A DNA stretch of 64,000 nt from Odontocerum albicorne (taxonomy: Eukaryota; Arthropoda; Insecta; Trichoptera; Odontoceridae). Where the stretch lies: positions 29,264,672 to 29,328,671 of the forward strand of contig OX463842.1 of the NCBI GenBank assembly GCA_949825065.1, read 5' to 3'. Position numbers and translations under genes: made by a program. Shown here one piece after another: positions 36,046 through 48,620 of this stretch (position 1 is the first letter of the stretch; each line of letters opens with the position of its first letter). The notes below the pieces were generated by a model. It was not told the DNA's origin. It saw only the letters and a program-made list of their open reading frames with translations, and searched no databases.

Positions 36046-36474
36046 TTAACCACTTGACTAGCAATATTTTATTTTTAAGCATGTTATTGTGTATAATATA
36101 ATTTAAAAAATGACCTCCTTGAATAAGCTTTAGTTTACATAAATGAAAAAGTAATGTTATGAAGTATTAATTTTTGTGATAATACGAGTATAAAGTCGAT
36201 ATACCTAACTTAAAAATACAAACAACGTTTTTTATTATTACTAAATTATGATAATTGCTAAAATTATCTCGTTTGTGCTTTGCACGACATCCAGTAGGGC
36301 TGATTATTTATTTATTTAACTTTGTAAAACAATCTGGTGATCTTGTTACCTAGCGACTATTTCTTTCAACAATAAATAAAATAAGTTACATTGTTGCTAA
36401 AATTGTAAAAATTATTGTAAATATGTAACAAAAAAACATATACTTCTGATAAAAAAAGTTGTATCTTAGGATTG

Positions 36475-36575
36475 CTCTCGTAACAATCCGGGTTAATTCC
36501 ACCTTAAGAATGCCTTGAGATAGGAGGTAGAAACACTTGTCACGGGGATCAATGTAACTAGTGGAATAATAGGGT
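36475..36575 (+). repeat. Dispersed repeat E copy
   Basis: GTTAATTCCACCTTAAG, GAGATAGGAGGTAGAAACAC and CACGGGGATCAATGTAA run parallel to 35265-35370. Confidence 0.4.
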
Positions 36576-37264
36576 AATTTGTAATTAGATATTCTTTTAC
36601 AATTTTACATATATTCTTTTACACATATTTTATTTCGGTTCAGTTACAACAGTTACAAGGAACAAGTAAGTGCATGTTTATTTTCATTATTTAATGAAAA
36701 AGTAATGTTTGTTAAGACTTAGCGAAAGTTTCATGTATTTTAAAGTTATATCACATAAAAATTTGTGATTATTGTAAAGATATACTCGTACATTATGTAA
36801 CTGTGATCTTAAACCTTTTGCATTATTACTACTGATATTTAGTATTTTTTGTTCATATCTTGTTATTAAAAAAAAACTTGTTTATAGTTAGACAAATGTT
36901 AATTCGTAATAAATAAGTTGTAAAACGAGAAATAAAACTTTTGAATGTGTTAAATTTCATTAAAGGTAATGTCCGGCATAATTAACAAGACATATTTAAT
37001 CTAGTAAAGAAATCTATAACATGACTCAAATATATTTATAATTTTATATGATATCGTTACGGATAGAAAGTCTTTATTTTTTCTTTTGCGGATATCAAAC
37101 ACCACCAGAATAGTATTACAAAAAATTGTAAAAAGGTAAACGCATGTTCGATACGAATGAAAGAGACGGATACATATGATATTTTATGTTAATTATAATT
37201 TACTAATCTTACAATGAATGTGATTATTATTGTAGAGCTTAAGTCAAACGTACTAAGTCACAAG

Positions 37265-37450
37265 CATACATCAAGCTGTCACTCTGTAGAGGGACGCCAA
37301 GAGTTCCTTCTCATACAGTTCCTTCTCATACAGTTCCTTCTCATACAGTTCATTATGTTTCTCTTACTCATTATCTTCCCTTCTTTCACTTGATCCAACC
37401 GTATTTTCACCGGTCTTACTGTTCCAAGCCTTTTTAAACTGACATTCGCG
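37265..37450 (-). pseudogene. LINE family A tail with 15-bp internal tandem repeat
   Basis: The minus strand reads KRLGTVRPVKIRLDQVKEGK, then RNCMR several times. RPxKxxLDQV is the family A RPRKTWLDQV block, and the arginine-rich part is the RCMRR tail. It is expanded by a 15-bp DNA repeat at 37299-37351 (CAGTTCCTTCTCATA, three to four units). Confidence 0.5.
37299..37351 (+). repeat. 15-bp tandem repeat
   Basis: The unit CAGTTCCTTCTCATA is repeated three times nearly perfectly, plus a partial unit. It lies inside a LINE tail and keeps the frame. Confidence 0.85.
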
Positions 37451-38689
37451 TTGTTTATTTGTTTTACTTCTTTTGTAATATTAAACTACTGAGAGTAATT
37501 TTTTTTCGAATAATGAAGATAAGTATTTTTGTTCACCATATAATGACGCATTATTATGATTTCATTTATTTTCAACACCACATTCATTTAATATTTTCCT
37601 AACTTTCTTTTCAGCATGAATGTCTAATACACTTTTTATGATACATTTTTCTACAAGATATTAATTTAATATCTTTACCACCCTATACGTTCTTCAGGTA
37701 ATACGAGGACACTATACACCATCTCCATTCAAGCTGGTTCGCAGCCTGGCACTTCAACTCCTTCGAAGCCTAGGATGGTTTATGGCTATTGTAATAATTT
37801 ATTATATAACAAGGGCGTTTCTAGATCATCACAATGCTCCCAAGGCCTGTGAGAAACTCTACAAATGGCTTTATTTGCGAGTATCTGCCTTCTACAGACT
37901 AATGAAAAACACCAACTGAAAAATATAGAGGTCCTTTTCTCCATGAGAGTTGCGTTTGTGAACCCACTCGACAAGATTATGTAATGAAAAAGTCTCTGCC
38001 ACTAAAAATACACCCCTAACTAGTAGAACTGAATACTTACTAAATGATCTGTTATTTTTAGTCTACATATATTACTTTCTAATTGGAGCAAAAATTACAA
38101 GCGTAATAGTTATTTAATTGTGAAATATCAAAAGTATCGAGGTTATATCAAAGTGCATAAGAGTGAAGGTAAGCTTTGAATCCAAGTACTCAACATACTA
38201 GTTCCTTTCCATGTTCTTGTGGATAACTGTCGAACTGTACAATAATTGATTATGGAGCATATCATTTTATACATTACCACTGATTACATCGTAATAAACT
38301 TTATCTTGTATTTTTGATATGCAAAATAAAATAAATCATGTTCTTTTTTGAATAAGTAGTGTCTGTCGCTGCTTAGATAACTTTTGATAGTGGATTGACA
38401 CCTGAATGGTGTGTGTTGCAATAGGTAGTTCATTATTCGGAACACTTTTTCTTGGGTCTAACTGATCGCATAGTACTCGTAAATCAAAACGTATAAAATA
38501 TATCACCAAAATTAGGTTTATACGCTGGTTTTAAAATGGAAAATCTAGGTGGATGTTTCATAATTTTCTGACTTCATTTACATAAAATATAAAGCATAAA
38601 AATTGTCGTTATTTTATATGAATGTGAAAATCTTTTGCGATATAGTTTTTTTACTAAGACGAGTTTTATGAGATTTGTTTTACAAATTT

Positions 38690-38850
38690 ATTGTATTGTA
38701 GTGTATTACACTTCCGTCGTATACAGAGCAACTTGACGGGCTTATTACAATGTGGCAATCTCTTCCAATCAATCATAAAAATATAAAAGAGACATTAAGT
38801 GAAAACCAGGCTGGAATCCATTTTTGAAAAACTCTAGCTTCCAATGGGAA
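38690..38850 (-). repeat. SINE-A copy, head lost
   Basis: The complement carries TGGCTTTTCACTTAATG-type sequence, GATTGATTGGAAGAGATTGC, CACATTGTAATAAGCCCGTC and AAGTTGCTCTGTATACGACG in the SINE-A order. It ends before the tRNA-like part. Confidence 0.6.
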
Positions 38851-38854
38851 GTAA

Positions 38855-39142
38855 TTGTATACTAATAGACATCAATAATTAAACTAAGCAATTACTTCTT
38901 CATGTGTTATACACGTCATATTGAGTGATTAAAAGATCGAGATAAAATACTCTTTTTTGTCGTCTTTTAATAAAGAGCACACACACACTTTTTCAATAGA
39001 TACTTAACAAAATCAGTTGTCAGCAGGACTTAAACGTTCTCTGTATATGTGAGTGCGCATAGTTACAGCGATATCGAGCACGTTAATGATATTAAATGAT
39101 AATAAGAACTGTTCATTAAGTTATGTCATCAAATCTTACACA

Positions 39143-39239
<97 letters not shown>

Positions 39240-42180
39240 TATCTCTCTCAGTTGCAGAAGCTGTAAATGAAACACTAGTGGATTTTTTTACCTATACACA
39301 GGTTGACCATGTAAAATGGAATACGTCAATTAATATAGAATAAAACCCGCTAATCGAAAAGTTGAAGGACCTTTTGACTATATACAGATGGAAGATTTTT
39401 CATTTGATTGGCAATCTCAAAGTGATAGGTAGATTGCAATGTCTCGAGCTACAATAATATGCAGTACAAATTTGAAGTGGTAATTTTCTAGCGATGCTAG
39501 CATACACATAATACTCGTACATTAATACTCGTGTAATTTGTTGGCGACGTGGTCTATCGGTTAACATTCACGTTAATTTCTTTGTGAATCAATTTCTAGA
39601 GTGGTTTGACTCTTCAATATATTTCATCAGAATGTATGGTTTTGGGAAGCTTATCACTAACTTGACATATATTTTTAGAGCGCTATTTGGTAATAAAAAA
39701 TTATGCAATATAAATCTGTCAAACGAAAAGTTGCATCATATTAAACATATATTTTTTCTTGGAATTTTGATTTTCTTACATCGCAAATTACGGTTCGATG
39801 TTAATGGTCTGCGAGTGTTGAAGCGTTACATCTTGCTTACAATAACTTGTTACAGGCAATGGTATCGTCAATTCATAGGATGGCTGACAATCATCCTCGA
39901 CCGAGAAGACATGCCTTATATGTGGAATTCGATTTATTTACTTTATGAATAAATATTGAGGGTTGTTCGAATGATTGTGATTTTTTTACTTTTGTCGTAT
40001 AAAACGGACATTATGTATCTCTCTTTGAGTAGAAAAACTTCCACTTTAGGCCACATTTCATTATTTCTTTTAGTTAGCGCTATCGAATTATTTCTGTAAC
40101 AACTATTAAAATATGAGTATAATCATATAAATTAACTGGGTTGTAAACATATGTATATGTAACTGTTGCAATATTTTCCTTTTATTTACCTCCGTTTTTA
40201 TATTAAATATTACCTGAGTGTATTAATAACAGTAAAATGAGCTAAGATTTTTTTATAAAAAAAATAAGAGTTTTTCAAAAATTATTTTATTTATATAAAG
40301 TGTAAATAAACAATGAAGTAGTAAAGAAATGAAAAAGCGTAATCACAACATTTATGTAAGTGTAGTCAACACTTCAATAGCATTTTGTTTTCACTGGTAA
40401 TTGATTCATGAGAGAGTATCTATCATGTTACCGGAAGTCGACCTTGCTTTGTCAAGTCGCAGCCACAATAGCAAGTTCAAAGAATTTCTCACGCCTTTCC
40501 GTTCATTGTAGTTCAATGGAAAATGTGTATGTACTCTAACTCCTCTATGAGTTAACAACTGTAAACTTTTCGGCACTAAAGTTAAAAGTAACAGGTAGGT
40601 TTATTTACATTTCAAGTCTTAGTAAGTTTCTTTATATTTCAATTTGTTTTTATTTGTATCCAAAATAATTCATTTTTTATTTTAATTTTTATGTGTAATA
40701 ATATTATTGTACAATATAAGGGGTTAACTTTTGGTTAGGGAGAGAAGATACATCTTTTTCATCGTTTTTCTTTGCGATTTAATAGAATAATACTGAAATA
40801 CGTTGTCAAAGATTTATTTATTATATAATTTACAATTCGTATTACATATATTTTTTAGATAGTTTTGTTTAAAATAAAAAAATGTTGCTCATTAAATCTC
40901 GTTGCTTTAACACCATAATAAATACGATAAGTAAAATAAATACTACAAGTAAAAGTCTGCTTAAATAACATTTTGATATTGCATCACGTTCTTTTACGTA
41001 AAACTCCCAGTTGCACTTTCCAAGAAGCTTTGATTACATTTCGATGTATAAAGATAATTTATTTGAGTGTATGGTATTATGATTTTATTGGCATATTGTG
41101 CAATTTTTTGAAATGTTGAACTTTATAACGATGCTGTCAATTCAATACTTACTAAAATGTCATTTAGTGGTCCAATTTAAGCTATGACTAATGGTGCAGT
41201 TAAGAAAAGCGATTTGAGATAAAGTTTGTCCTTCTAACTTGAATGTGTTGTGATAAGCGTGACCACAGGATAATTAGTTAATTTTTATTGTCATATAACC
41301 TTTAGTTTGTTTGATCTTAATACACTTATTTCTGTTTAATTCTAATGAAAGATAATAACAATTTTATAATCTCGGTTTAAATATTGAACTCACAGATCAA
41401 CCGTTATAACCGGATTCATTTTTGGTGGATGATTTTCATCGGTTTGGAAATAAAAGAAAAAATATATATTATAGTTTAAATAAATAAATACACAATAAAA
41501 TAGATATCTAAAAATATTCATGAAATGAAGCCCACTGAAGTAAGTTAAGACGTTCATATATATGTAATAATTTTTTTTTCTATAAAACGAGTATAGTTTA
41601 AAATTTTTAAAAAATACGGCTACCGCAAATTCACAATAAAATGTTTTACTTGCATTGCGATCACGAAATTAATCGCAGTTTTTGAGGTTGGTAAATACAA
41701 TAGTTAATATTGAAAGTTTTCTATAATTCAATAAAAATCCTTGATAAGTCATTAATTTCATAATAGCATTAAAATGTAAGAATAGGATATGAAAGTTGAT
41801 GTGAACATTGAACATAATAGTAACATTTATGCACTTAGAGAAAACTAAGACTTTTAGAAAAGTTTTAAAATATTTTCGTAAAATATAATTTCTTCGTTGT
41901 TTTTTGACGTAAGACATAACATATGTTATATACATGATAAAATGAATATTTACATTAATATAAAAAGAGAGGGAGCAAATAATTGATTTCATTTCTCTGT
42001 TATAATAATTTTATTATGTACTAACGAAATGTTAAAATTTTTATAACAAATATGATTTATGGAAATCACTCATATGTTTTGCTTATAATACTTAAAAAAA
42101 ATCGGTATTTAGTGTTACAGTTATTGCTTAGATAGACTTGCCCAAGTTTACATTTTTTTTATAACCCACTTCTCCTTTTA
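38855..42180. other. Unannotated AT-rich stretch with a TA microsatellite
   Basis: Apart from the microsatellite at 39147-39237, I see no gene or repeat. The 122-codon frame at 39584-39952 and the 107-codon minus frame at 41669-41992 show no domain and an AT-driven composition. Confidence 0.4.
39147..39237 (+). repeat. TA dinucleotide microsatellite
   Basis: About 91 bp of perfect TA repeat. It gives a spurious Tyr-Ile reading frame. Length is likely polymorphic and assembly-sensitive. Confidence 0.97.
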
Positions 42181-42224
42181 ATTTTCAGTGAATGAATGTT
42201 GTAATACAACCATATTTTAGTTAT

Positions 42225-42350
42225 TATAATACAGCCATATGTCATATGGTACTCCTCAACATATTCTAATTGATGCGGATATGTTAATAAACGTCACCGG
42301 GAGACCATATTGTCTTCGTCTCAGAAATCGAGCCTTGGATCACTTTCAAT
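42225..42350 (+). repeat. Dispersed repeat F copy, related to the 76-bp minisatellite
   Basis: GGTACTCCTCAACATA, then GATGCGGATATGTTAATAAA, CCGGGAGACCATATTGTCTT and CG match 52338-52425 in order (GGTACTCCTTAACATACC, CTGGGAGACAATATT, ATTGTCTTCGGCTC). Here the segment is present once; at 52.4 kb it is amplified in tandem. Confidence 0.6.
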
Positions 42351-42354
42351 TGTT

Positions 42355-42785
42355 CAATCGTTTTTGCAATATTCATGTATGGCGCGGAGACTTGAACTTT
42401 GAGAGCAAGCGAGAGACGTAGAATAGATGCATTAGAAATGTGATGCTGGAAAACGATGTTACGAATTCCATGGACAGCAAAGTGAACTTACGTCTTCGTT
42501 CTCGAAGAACTGAGAACCACCAACATATTGTCCATAATATGCCTCCGACGAGTCTTCCGATTCTTTGGGCACATTGCTTGTGGCCAAGGACACAGTTTGA
42601 AGAGGTTTGTGGTTACTGAAGGCGTGGAAAGATGATGTACAATAAGAAGAATCCCAATGCATTGAATGAACCAAGTGATAGATGCAACTGTACTTCCCTT
42701 AACAACTGCTCTTCGAGTCGCAGAGTGTTGGGATGGATGGAGAGGAGTTGTCAGAGGCTCAGTCATGAGCTACACGATAGGATGT
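42355..42785 (+). pseudogene. LINE family D, RT C-terminal fragment
   Basis: Pieced across frames on the plus strand: IFMYGAETWTLRASERRRID, then ALEM, a stop in place of the usual Trp, and CWKTMLRIPWT. Further on are VLEELRT, LRRVFRFFGHIACGQGHSLK and ALRVAECWDGWRGVVRGS. This matches the insect LINE pattern YGxETWTL ... RRIDALEMWCWRRMLRIxWT ... FFGHxxR ... W. The catalytic RT palm is not included. Frameshifts occur near 42420 and 42660. Confidence 0.7.
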
Positions 42786-43749
42786 AATCGTTTAAATAAT
42801 CGTATTTCCAATTTATTAGAAAAAGTTCATACTATGATGAAGCAGATCTATTTGCTTTGAAGTATTAGAAAAAATCATTATAGTTTGGAGAAATTAAAGT
42901 TGTTGAAACAAAAATTGATCCAAAAATAGTATTTCTTAATCAACCCGATTATGTCGTTATAATCCAGATACAAGTACATACTCGTATATCATATACGCAA
43001 ATATCTGATGCAGCATTCCTGGTTACAATCATCTCGTGTATCGAAGGCTTTTTATTCATTTTTAATATCCCAGTGTTAAATATATGGTACTTTCAGATAT
43101 TCCACTTGAATTTATTTAGTGGCGCTTATGAGCTGCGTTTAATAAATAAAAAACAATTTGCTTTTTAGATGATGTTATTTAACGAAACAACGCTATATAA
43201 GTCATATACTCGTATGTGTAGTTTTTTGCTCATATTGATGTACCCTGAAATTAATAATATTCAAATAGTGAAAGGAAGGGTAACATCAATTTTATGATCT
43301 CGATTTAACCTTGGAATTTGTACATCTATATCAATATAAACTATTTGAAACATTCTCTATAGTTTTTATTTATAAATAGTAGATTACCTTCAGCATATTT
43401 TCAGACATGGGAAATTTATAGACTCGCTTATATAATGATCGATCAATCAGTGAGTTATAGTGTCATTAAATATATGGAATCGTAATAAGATAACTCACCA
43501 AATATTTGATCTTTATTTTTGGATCAAAATAAGAAATAATGCTAACAGTTAAATTATGAAATCGTTTTGAATTGTGTTAAATATACGAGTATAAGTAAGT
43601 ATTTAAATATGTGGAAGATCTGATCATTCGTTTGCCAAATAGGGTGATACAACATTATTGATTATGTGTGTTAATACTTCATGCGAAATATGTGTATTTA
43701 GTTATTAAACTTTTACGTCATAATCACATATGTTAAGATTTGTGCTCAT

Positions 43750-43940
43750 CTAGGCCTTGACCATATTTATTATGGTTTATTGTTATGTGAAAATACCTTC
43801 CTACCGACCAGGAATATGCTGGAGAGGTCTTAAGTAGAAACCAGACTGGACTATTTTTTAAATCAGAGTCCCAACGAGAATCGAAACCTAACCATCAGGT
43901 TCGGAGGTCTCGCATGTCGTCAATAGGAAATCAGGTGTAA
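43750..43940 (-). repeat. SINE-A copy
   Basis: The complement shows the head (GACATGCGAGACCTCCGAAC), a B box variant (GGTTTCGATTCTCG), then GTCCAGTCTGGTTTCTACTT, TTCCTGGTCGGTAGGAAGG and ACATAACAATAAACC. The 3' tail is weak. Confidence 0.6.
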
Positions 43941-43964
43941 TATAAAATAATTACATAGTATCAT

Positions 43965-44370
43965 ACATACATACAATCACGTCATTTACCTATAGGGGTC
44001 GGAAAAGAGAATATAGCATCAGATTTTCTCGACACACATCCTTCGCTTCTACTACATCCATATACCTTCGCATACATCTCTTATAATTTCTTTGTCTCTT
44101 TCCATTTACTTCTTTCAAAATATCATTCACTTGATCTAACCATACTCACCTTAGCATTCCTCTACCAAACGTTGCACTTACATTTGGATATACGTATATT
44201 TTATTAGTCTTTCTTCATTCATTCAATCCACGTACCTAAACTCATGTTTTCTTTGTTCATTGTTACCCCATGTTTTCTTTTCAGTGTATTTCTACAGGAT
44301 TTATTCAACTATGACATTTTCAGTATTTACTCCCATACGAGAACATCAAAGTTGATACTAAAATACAAAT
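43965..44370 (-). pseudogene. LINE family A, RT tail remnant
   Basis: On the minus strand, LVSTLMFSYGSKY (the LVPTLMYGSxxW block) lies near 44310-44350. VWLDQVNDILKEVNGKRQRN and then YKRCMRRYMDVVEAKDVCRE lie near 44010-44150. These are the clearest family A tail residues in the window. The region between the blocks is largely deleted compared with the copy at 28.1-28.6 kb. Confidence 0.62.
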
Positions 44371-44965
44371 ACCGCTGAGAACTTATCATCTTAGCAGATT
44401 TTTAAACTGGACGGTTCGAGTACATATGTTTTAGTGTTCCACTGACTATGTTTTGTTTCATCAAAAATACTTTTTTTTTTAACTCTATTGTGTTTTGTAC
44501 ATTACTTCTGTAGAATTCAGAAAGCATCAATGAATCCACGTTGACGCTTGTTTGAATTGATGCTGAGTCCATTGTTTGCTTGTTTATCTTGTTGTATTTA
44601 CTTTCTCGCTTAGTTTTGTTCTTTTAATATTTCAGAATCTTGAGACATTGAGTATTGTGGGGACAATACTAACTTTTGTTTGCGCTTAAACTCTGTACAT
44701 GTTGATTTGCATTGTTTTTTTTCTATGCGTCAATAGTTTGCTTTTCACATAAATATCAAGAGTTATGCGTGGTTGGTACAGCATGGGCGGTGTGCCGGTA
44801 AACCGTCACTTAATTTTGTAATTATGTTTATTGTTGGATGACGTATTGTATTTTTGTGAGTGTTGACGTATGTACTTGAATAGTTATTATATTTTTTGAA
44901 AATTAATTAAGTTCTGTTGTTTTTTAAATTACTTTTTTTACCTTTGTAATGAATAAAACACTCAT

Positions 44966-45104
44966 ATAATGGTGGCCGGCACCACCTTCCTATACTTACA
45001 CTCAACCTACAATTTTTTATAATATTTTCAATTCGTCAATAAAAGAAAGCTCTATTCCCGAGTTAGATCTTCCTTGGGCAGAGTTTACTTTTTAAACGAA
45101 GCTA
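44966..45104 (+). repeat. Repeat C copy, split by a MITE
   Basis: AATGGTGGCCGGCACCACCT, then TATAATATTTTCAATTCGTC, AATAAAAG and GAGTTAGATCTTCC parallel 16828-16886/18158-18205 and 5455-5510. At 45103-45104 a TA marks the insertion of the MITE. The repeat is uninterrupted here at the site where the 16.9-kb copy carries the mariner. Confidence 0.55.
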
Positions 45105-45367
45105 CAGTACCCGGCGATAAGTAATACACATCGGTCTTAAGAAAGAGACTGTCAACCATGATCGGCTAACTTCGGTTTTGTAGAGCGTCGTCTCTGTCGC
45201 ACGATGCGCTAATAGTCCGGTATGTAGAAAGAGCTAAACGACTGACAAATCACGATGGATCACGTGTATGAATGACAGAGACGACGCTCTACAAAGCCGA
45301 AGTTAGCCGATTATGGCGGACAGTCTCTTTCTTAAGCCTGATGTGTATTACTTACCGTCGGGTACTG
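45105..45367. mobile_element. Palindromic MITE (Tc1/mariner-type)
   Basis: Arms of 94 bp at 45105-45198 and 45274-45367 are inverted complements with 8 mismatches by my count (about 91% identity), separated by a 75-bp spacer. The element starts CAGTACCCGGCGATAAG and is flanked by TA at 45103-45104 and 45368-45369, the duplication made by Tc1/mariner superfamily transposases. It has no coding capacity. The DNA or RNA could fold into a near-perfect 94-bp hairpin. The nested position in repeat C gives the relative age. Confidence 0.88.
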
Positions 45368-46394
45368 TATATAACTTGATATATCAATGTTTAAAACACC
45401 GCTAAGAGTTTAAATATTGATATGTCATACAACGCACCATTGATAAATACTCGTATATTCAATAAATTGACACATTCAATTCTTTCATAAAATTATTGAT
45501 CTAATTGCAAATCTAGTTCAAACTGTAATTCAATACTAGAACCGTTCTTAAAGGTGTTTTTAATCAACTGATGAAGTTAGTTAATAATTAAGTATATTTA
45601 ATAAATTGCTAACTGTAATTTATCACTGAAAAAGAGTCTATTTACGCGTATTATATATTCAAATAAGTATTAAGTAATTTACGTGCGTGTTTCACAAAAC
45701 AATGCGTCTGAAAAACTTGCAACACGTATTTATACAAGCACTGTAAATTGTAGTTGTTAATGAGTCATGTGTGAAGAAGTGCTAATCTAAATACTTCGAA
45801 TATTTATGATAACTAGTACTATTTTAATTTAGCATTACTTTTAAAAGAAAAAAATATGATTGTTTCTGCTGTACTTTGTTATTAAGCCACGGCAGTCATG
45901 CTGTATAAACGATTTAGAATTATATTGTTGATATATGTACGAGTATATGTTTGTTATAGTATTTCCCAAAAAACACAATATTTGTTAAATTAATAGCATT
46001 TAGTTGATTTCTTAAATTTTTGCTTTCCCAGATCAAGATGGCTGATTGAAAAACTGATAGGCACATGTGCAAACTATTGTACTCTATTAGACTATTATTG
46101 ACGGTAACTCCATTGACTTCTGTGGTCCAGCATTTTGAGTTTGATGTCCGAAGGTATTCAAAAAAGTAAAAAAAAGTTTTGTCTGGTTTAAAAATCTGGT
46201 ATCTATATTTGCGCACGATGGGCACGTGCGAATGTTGTCGACTCTGCACGTGCGGTAGTTTTTCGATTTTTGAGCTGCTTGACTTATTCAAAAGTTTTTG
46301 ACCCGAGTGGTCGATTATTAAGGTGGAAGATAGTTATGTACCTCGGCCATGCTCGTAAATGTAATTTATAGTTACAAACTACCTAACTGTACAA

Positions 46395-46610
46395 CCTCCG
46401 TGGTCAGTTGGTTAGACAAATAGGTCCATCTCCCAGCTTGAGAGTTGCGGGTTCGATTCCGCTGTCATACATTTTTTTAAGGATTTCAGTCTGGTTATCT
46501 CTCACCCAAGACCTTTTTAACGTCTTCCTGGTTAGAAGGGACATATTGCTACATTGCTATATACACTCGTCAGTTTGTACTCTACGTGTATACAACGAAA
46601 ATGTAATACC
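46395..46610 (+). repeat. SINE-A copy, near full length
   Basis: The head CCTCCGTGGTCAGTTGGTTA holds an A box, and a perfect B box (GGGTTCGATTCC) lies at about 46450-46461. The body carries TTTCAGTCTGGTTATC, CTTCCTGGTTAGAAGGGA and TTGCTATATACACTCGTCAG, then GTGTATACAACGAAAATGTA. It is the best head in the window for rebuilding the family consensus. Confidence 0.7.
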
Positions 46611-46914
46611 GAAAAATAAGTATGCGCAATTACCATATAACAGAATAAGGTCTTCAAAAATACAAACCTACAATGTATAAAAAAAAACAAGAAACATTAA
46701 TTGTTAATAAAATGCGATTAGGTAAACAAAAAAATATTTTTGAAAAATAACATTCTTTCCAAATATTTATTTTCAAATTATTTTTAAAGAAATAAGCGAC
46801 ATGATACTCGTAGTAATAACTCGACAATAATATTGAATTTCGTAATACAGCATGAAAAGCAACAAATAAATATAAAATACTTTTTAGTTAACCCCCCCTC
46901 GATTCATAAATTAT

Positions 46915-47160
46915 ATTATTTACGAACGAAAGTTGGAACGAGATATTGGACGACGAGTTGTAATAGGAAAAAAGTCAATGGGGCATTGTAGGACAAACAA
47001 TATCAAGATCTGCTAAAATCCAAGCAATATCAAGATCTGCTAAAATGATGGTTCTCAACAACGTATTAGTGCCAATGTTGATGGACAGTAGTGAAACATG
47101 AACGTGGAAAATTGATGAAGCCAAGTAAATGTCGTAAAAATGCGTGCACGTGAAGTAATA
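46915..47160 (+). pseudogene. LINE family A, RT C-terminal fragment
   Basis: The plus-strand frame reads RKLERDIGRRVVIGKKSMGH, then, after a small duplication of the AATATCAAGATCTGCTAAAA segment, VLVPMLMDSSET, stop and TWKIDEAK. This is the xxDIxRRVxxG and VLVPTLMYGSETWxxK order of family A. The duplication and stops show it is dead. Confidence 0.58.
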
Positions 47161-47199
47161 TAATATATGGTGCGACGATGCTTCTTCTTCTTCTAGATC

Positions 47200-47430
47200 T
47201 TGCGATCTGTTTAAACAGGATTTCAGTTTTGGTCCTGTGGCGAAGAAGTCCAGCTTTCTCTTCATCTCTTTGATGGACGTCCCGGTGGTCGACGGTCTTC
47301 TGGAATCTCTTGCATTACAATCTTAGGTATTCTCGCGGGGTCCATCCTCTCAACGTAGTCCCTCCAGAATCGTCTTCTCCGCCTACTACATCTCACGATG
47401 TCCTCAATGTTACAACTTCTGCGGATTTCC
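47200..47430 (-). pseudogene. LINE family E, post-RT segment, runs into the gap
   Basis: The minus strand reads EIRRSCNIEDIVRCSRRRRR, then FWRDYVERMDPARIPKIV and RRPPGRPSKR near 47290-47430. It continues toward MKRKLDFFATGPKLKSCLNR at 47200-47260. The pattern IxDIVxxxxxRRxxWxxHVxRMxxxRxPKxx...GRPxKRW is the familiar post-RT stretch of an insect LINE. Its N-terminal side is hidden by the run of Ns. Confidence 0.6.
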
Positions 47431-47630
47431 NNNNNNNNNNNNNNNNNNNNNNNNNNNNNNNNNNNNNNNNNNNNNNNNNNNNNNNNNNNNNNNNNNNNNN
47501 NNNNNNNNNNNNNNNNNNNNNNNNNNNNNNNNNNNNNNNNNNNNNNNNNNNNNNNNNNNNNNNNNNNNNNNNNNNNNNNNNNNNNNNNNNNNNNNNNNNN
47601 NNNNNNNNNNNNNNNNNNNNNNNNNNNNNN
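47431..47630. other. Assembly gap (200 N)
   Basis: Exactly 200 unknown bases. Open frames drawn across it are meaningless. Confidence 1.
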
Positions 47631-48184
47631 CACATGACTACTTCTCTATTAATACAATTTCGCGCCGTCGTACCCGAATGGATGCCATTGTGGTGTAAAA
47701 TTGTCTGAGCAACCGTTTACTAACGGCGGACGATAGTGTCTTAATGAAAGGCGCGTGCCTCTGATTCAACGGATTAACACATTTGTCTTTTTTTGTAGCT
47801 AAATACAGTATTCTCATTTGTTTTATCGTTTTTCTCTTGTTTTATAAATGTAATGTTCGCTTTTTTTAAATCACGAGATCACTAAAGTTTCTTTATATCT
47901 TTCAAACTTTAAAGGCCAACATTTAATATTTTATTAATATCTGCACTTGATTTATGATTATACTATATCTTGGTATTTACTTAATGTTTTTTGACTAGTG
48001 TTCAACTCAGAACAAAAGAGAAAGCCCTTTCTTCCTAAGTTAAGCGTTTTTTCGTGTCGTTATATTCTTAAGCCACAGTTGAATTTTTCCTTAGTATATA
48101 TTTTCAATTGTAATACATTTTACACACATCAAAGATATCTCGAAAACCAGGAGGAAATTTACTCCTGCTGTCAGGGGGGAACAG

Positions 48185-48245
48185 CGCGTGTTTCGTACCA
48201 GCAACCTTCTGCACGCCTAGCGCGCCAGCCACTTGGCACGCACCT
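48185..48245 (-). repeat. tRNA-like SINE head, third type
   Basis: The complement reads GTGCCAAGTGGCTGGCGCGC ... GGTTGCTGGTACGAAAC. TGCCAAGTGGC resembles an A box and GGTACGAAAC a B box, at tRNA-like spacing. The patch is unusually GC-rich for this window. No body matches SINE-A or SINE-B. Confidence 0.35.
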
Positions 48246-48620
48246 CAACATTTTTTAATTTTCACCCGGACGTATTTCATCCGATTTCGTGAGATGTTAT
48301 GGAAAGAATCGTTGGAGTAATTTACAAATAGCTTAATTTAAAATGGTATTGTTTTCCTGAAATTTGCACAAATTTTAATGATATATTTTTGACCACTGTG
48401 GAGCGATAATATTATTGTGAAACTTCTGTCTGATAAGTGATCAAATTGAGAGAAACAAATCATTTTTATACAAGATGTATTGACTTATTATAAAAAAATA
48501 AGGGAACCGCTAGTTACATATCACGGTTGCATGCGTTTGCCGTGCTAAAAATAACGTCCTTTTTACCCTTAAAGAAAACAGTTTGAAACTGTCAAAAGAG
48601 CTTCTAACTCAATTGCAATA

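Noticed and set aside
39053..39343. 96-codon frame with a Tyr-Ile run
   Set aside because: It is read through the TA microsatellite.
39584..39952. 122-codon frame as a gene
   Set aside because: AT-driven composition, no motif or homologous pattern, and no G+C change at its borders.
47262..47708. Open frames of 79-132 codons on both strands
   Set aside because: Most of their length is the run of Ns. Only the LINE-like part at 47290-47430 is informative.
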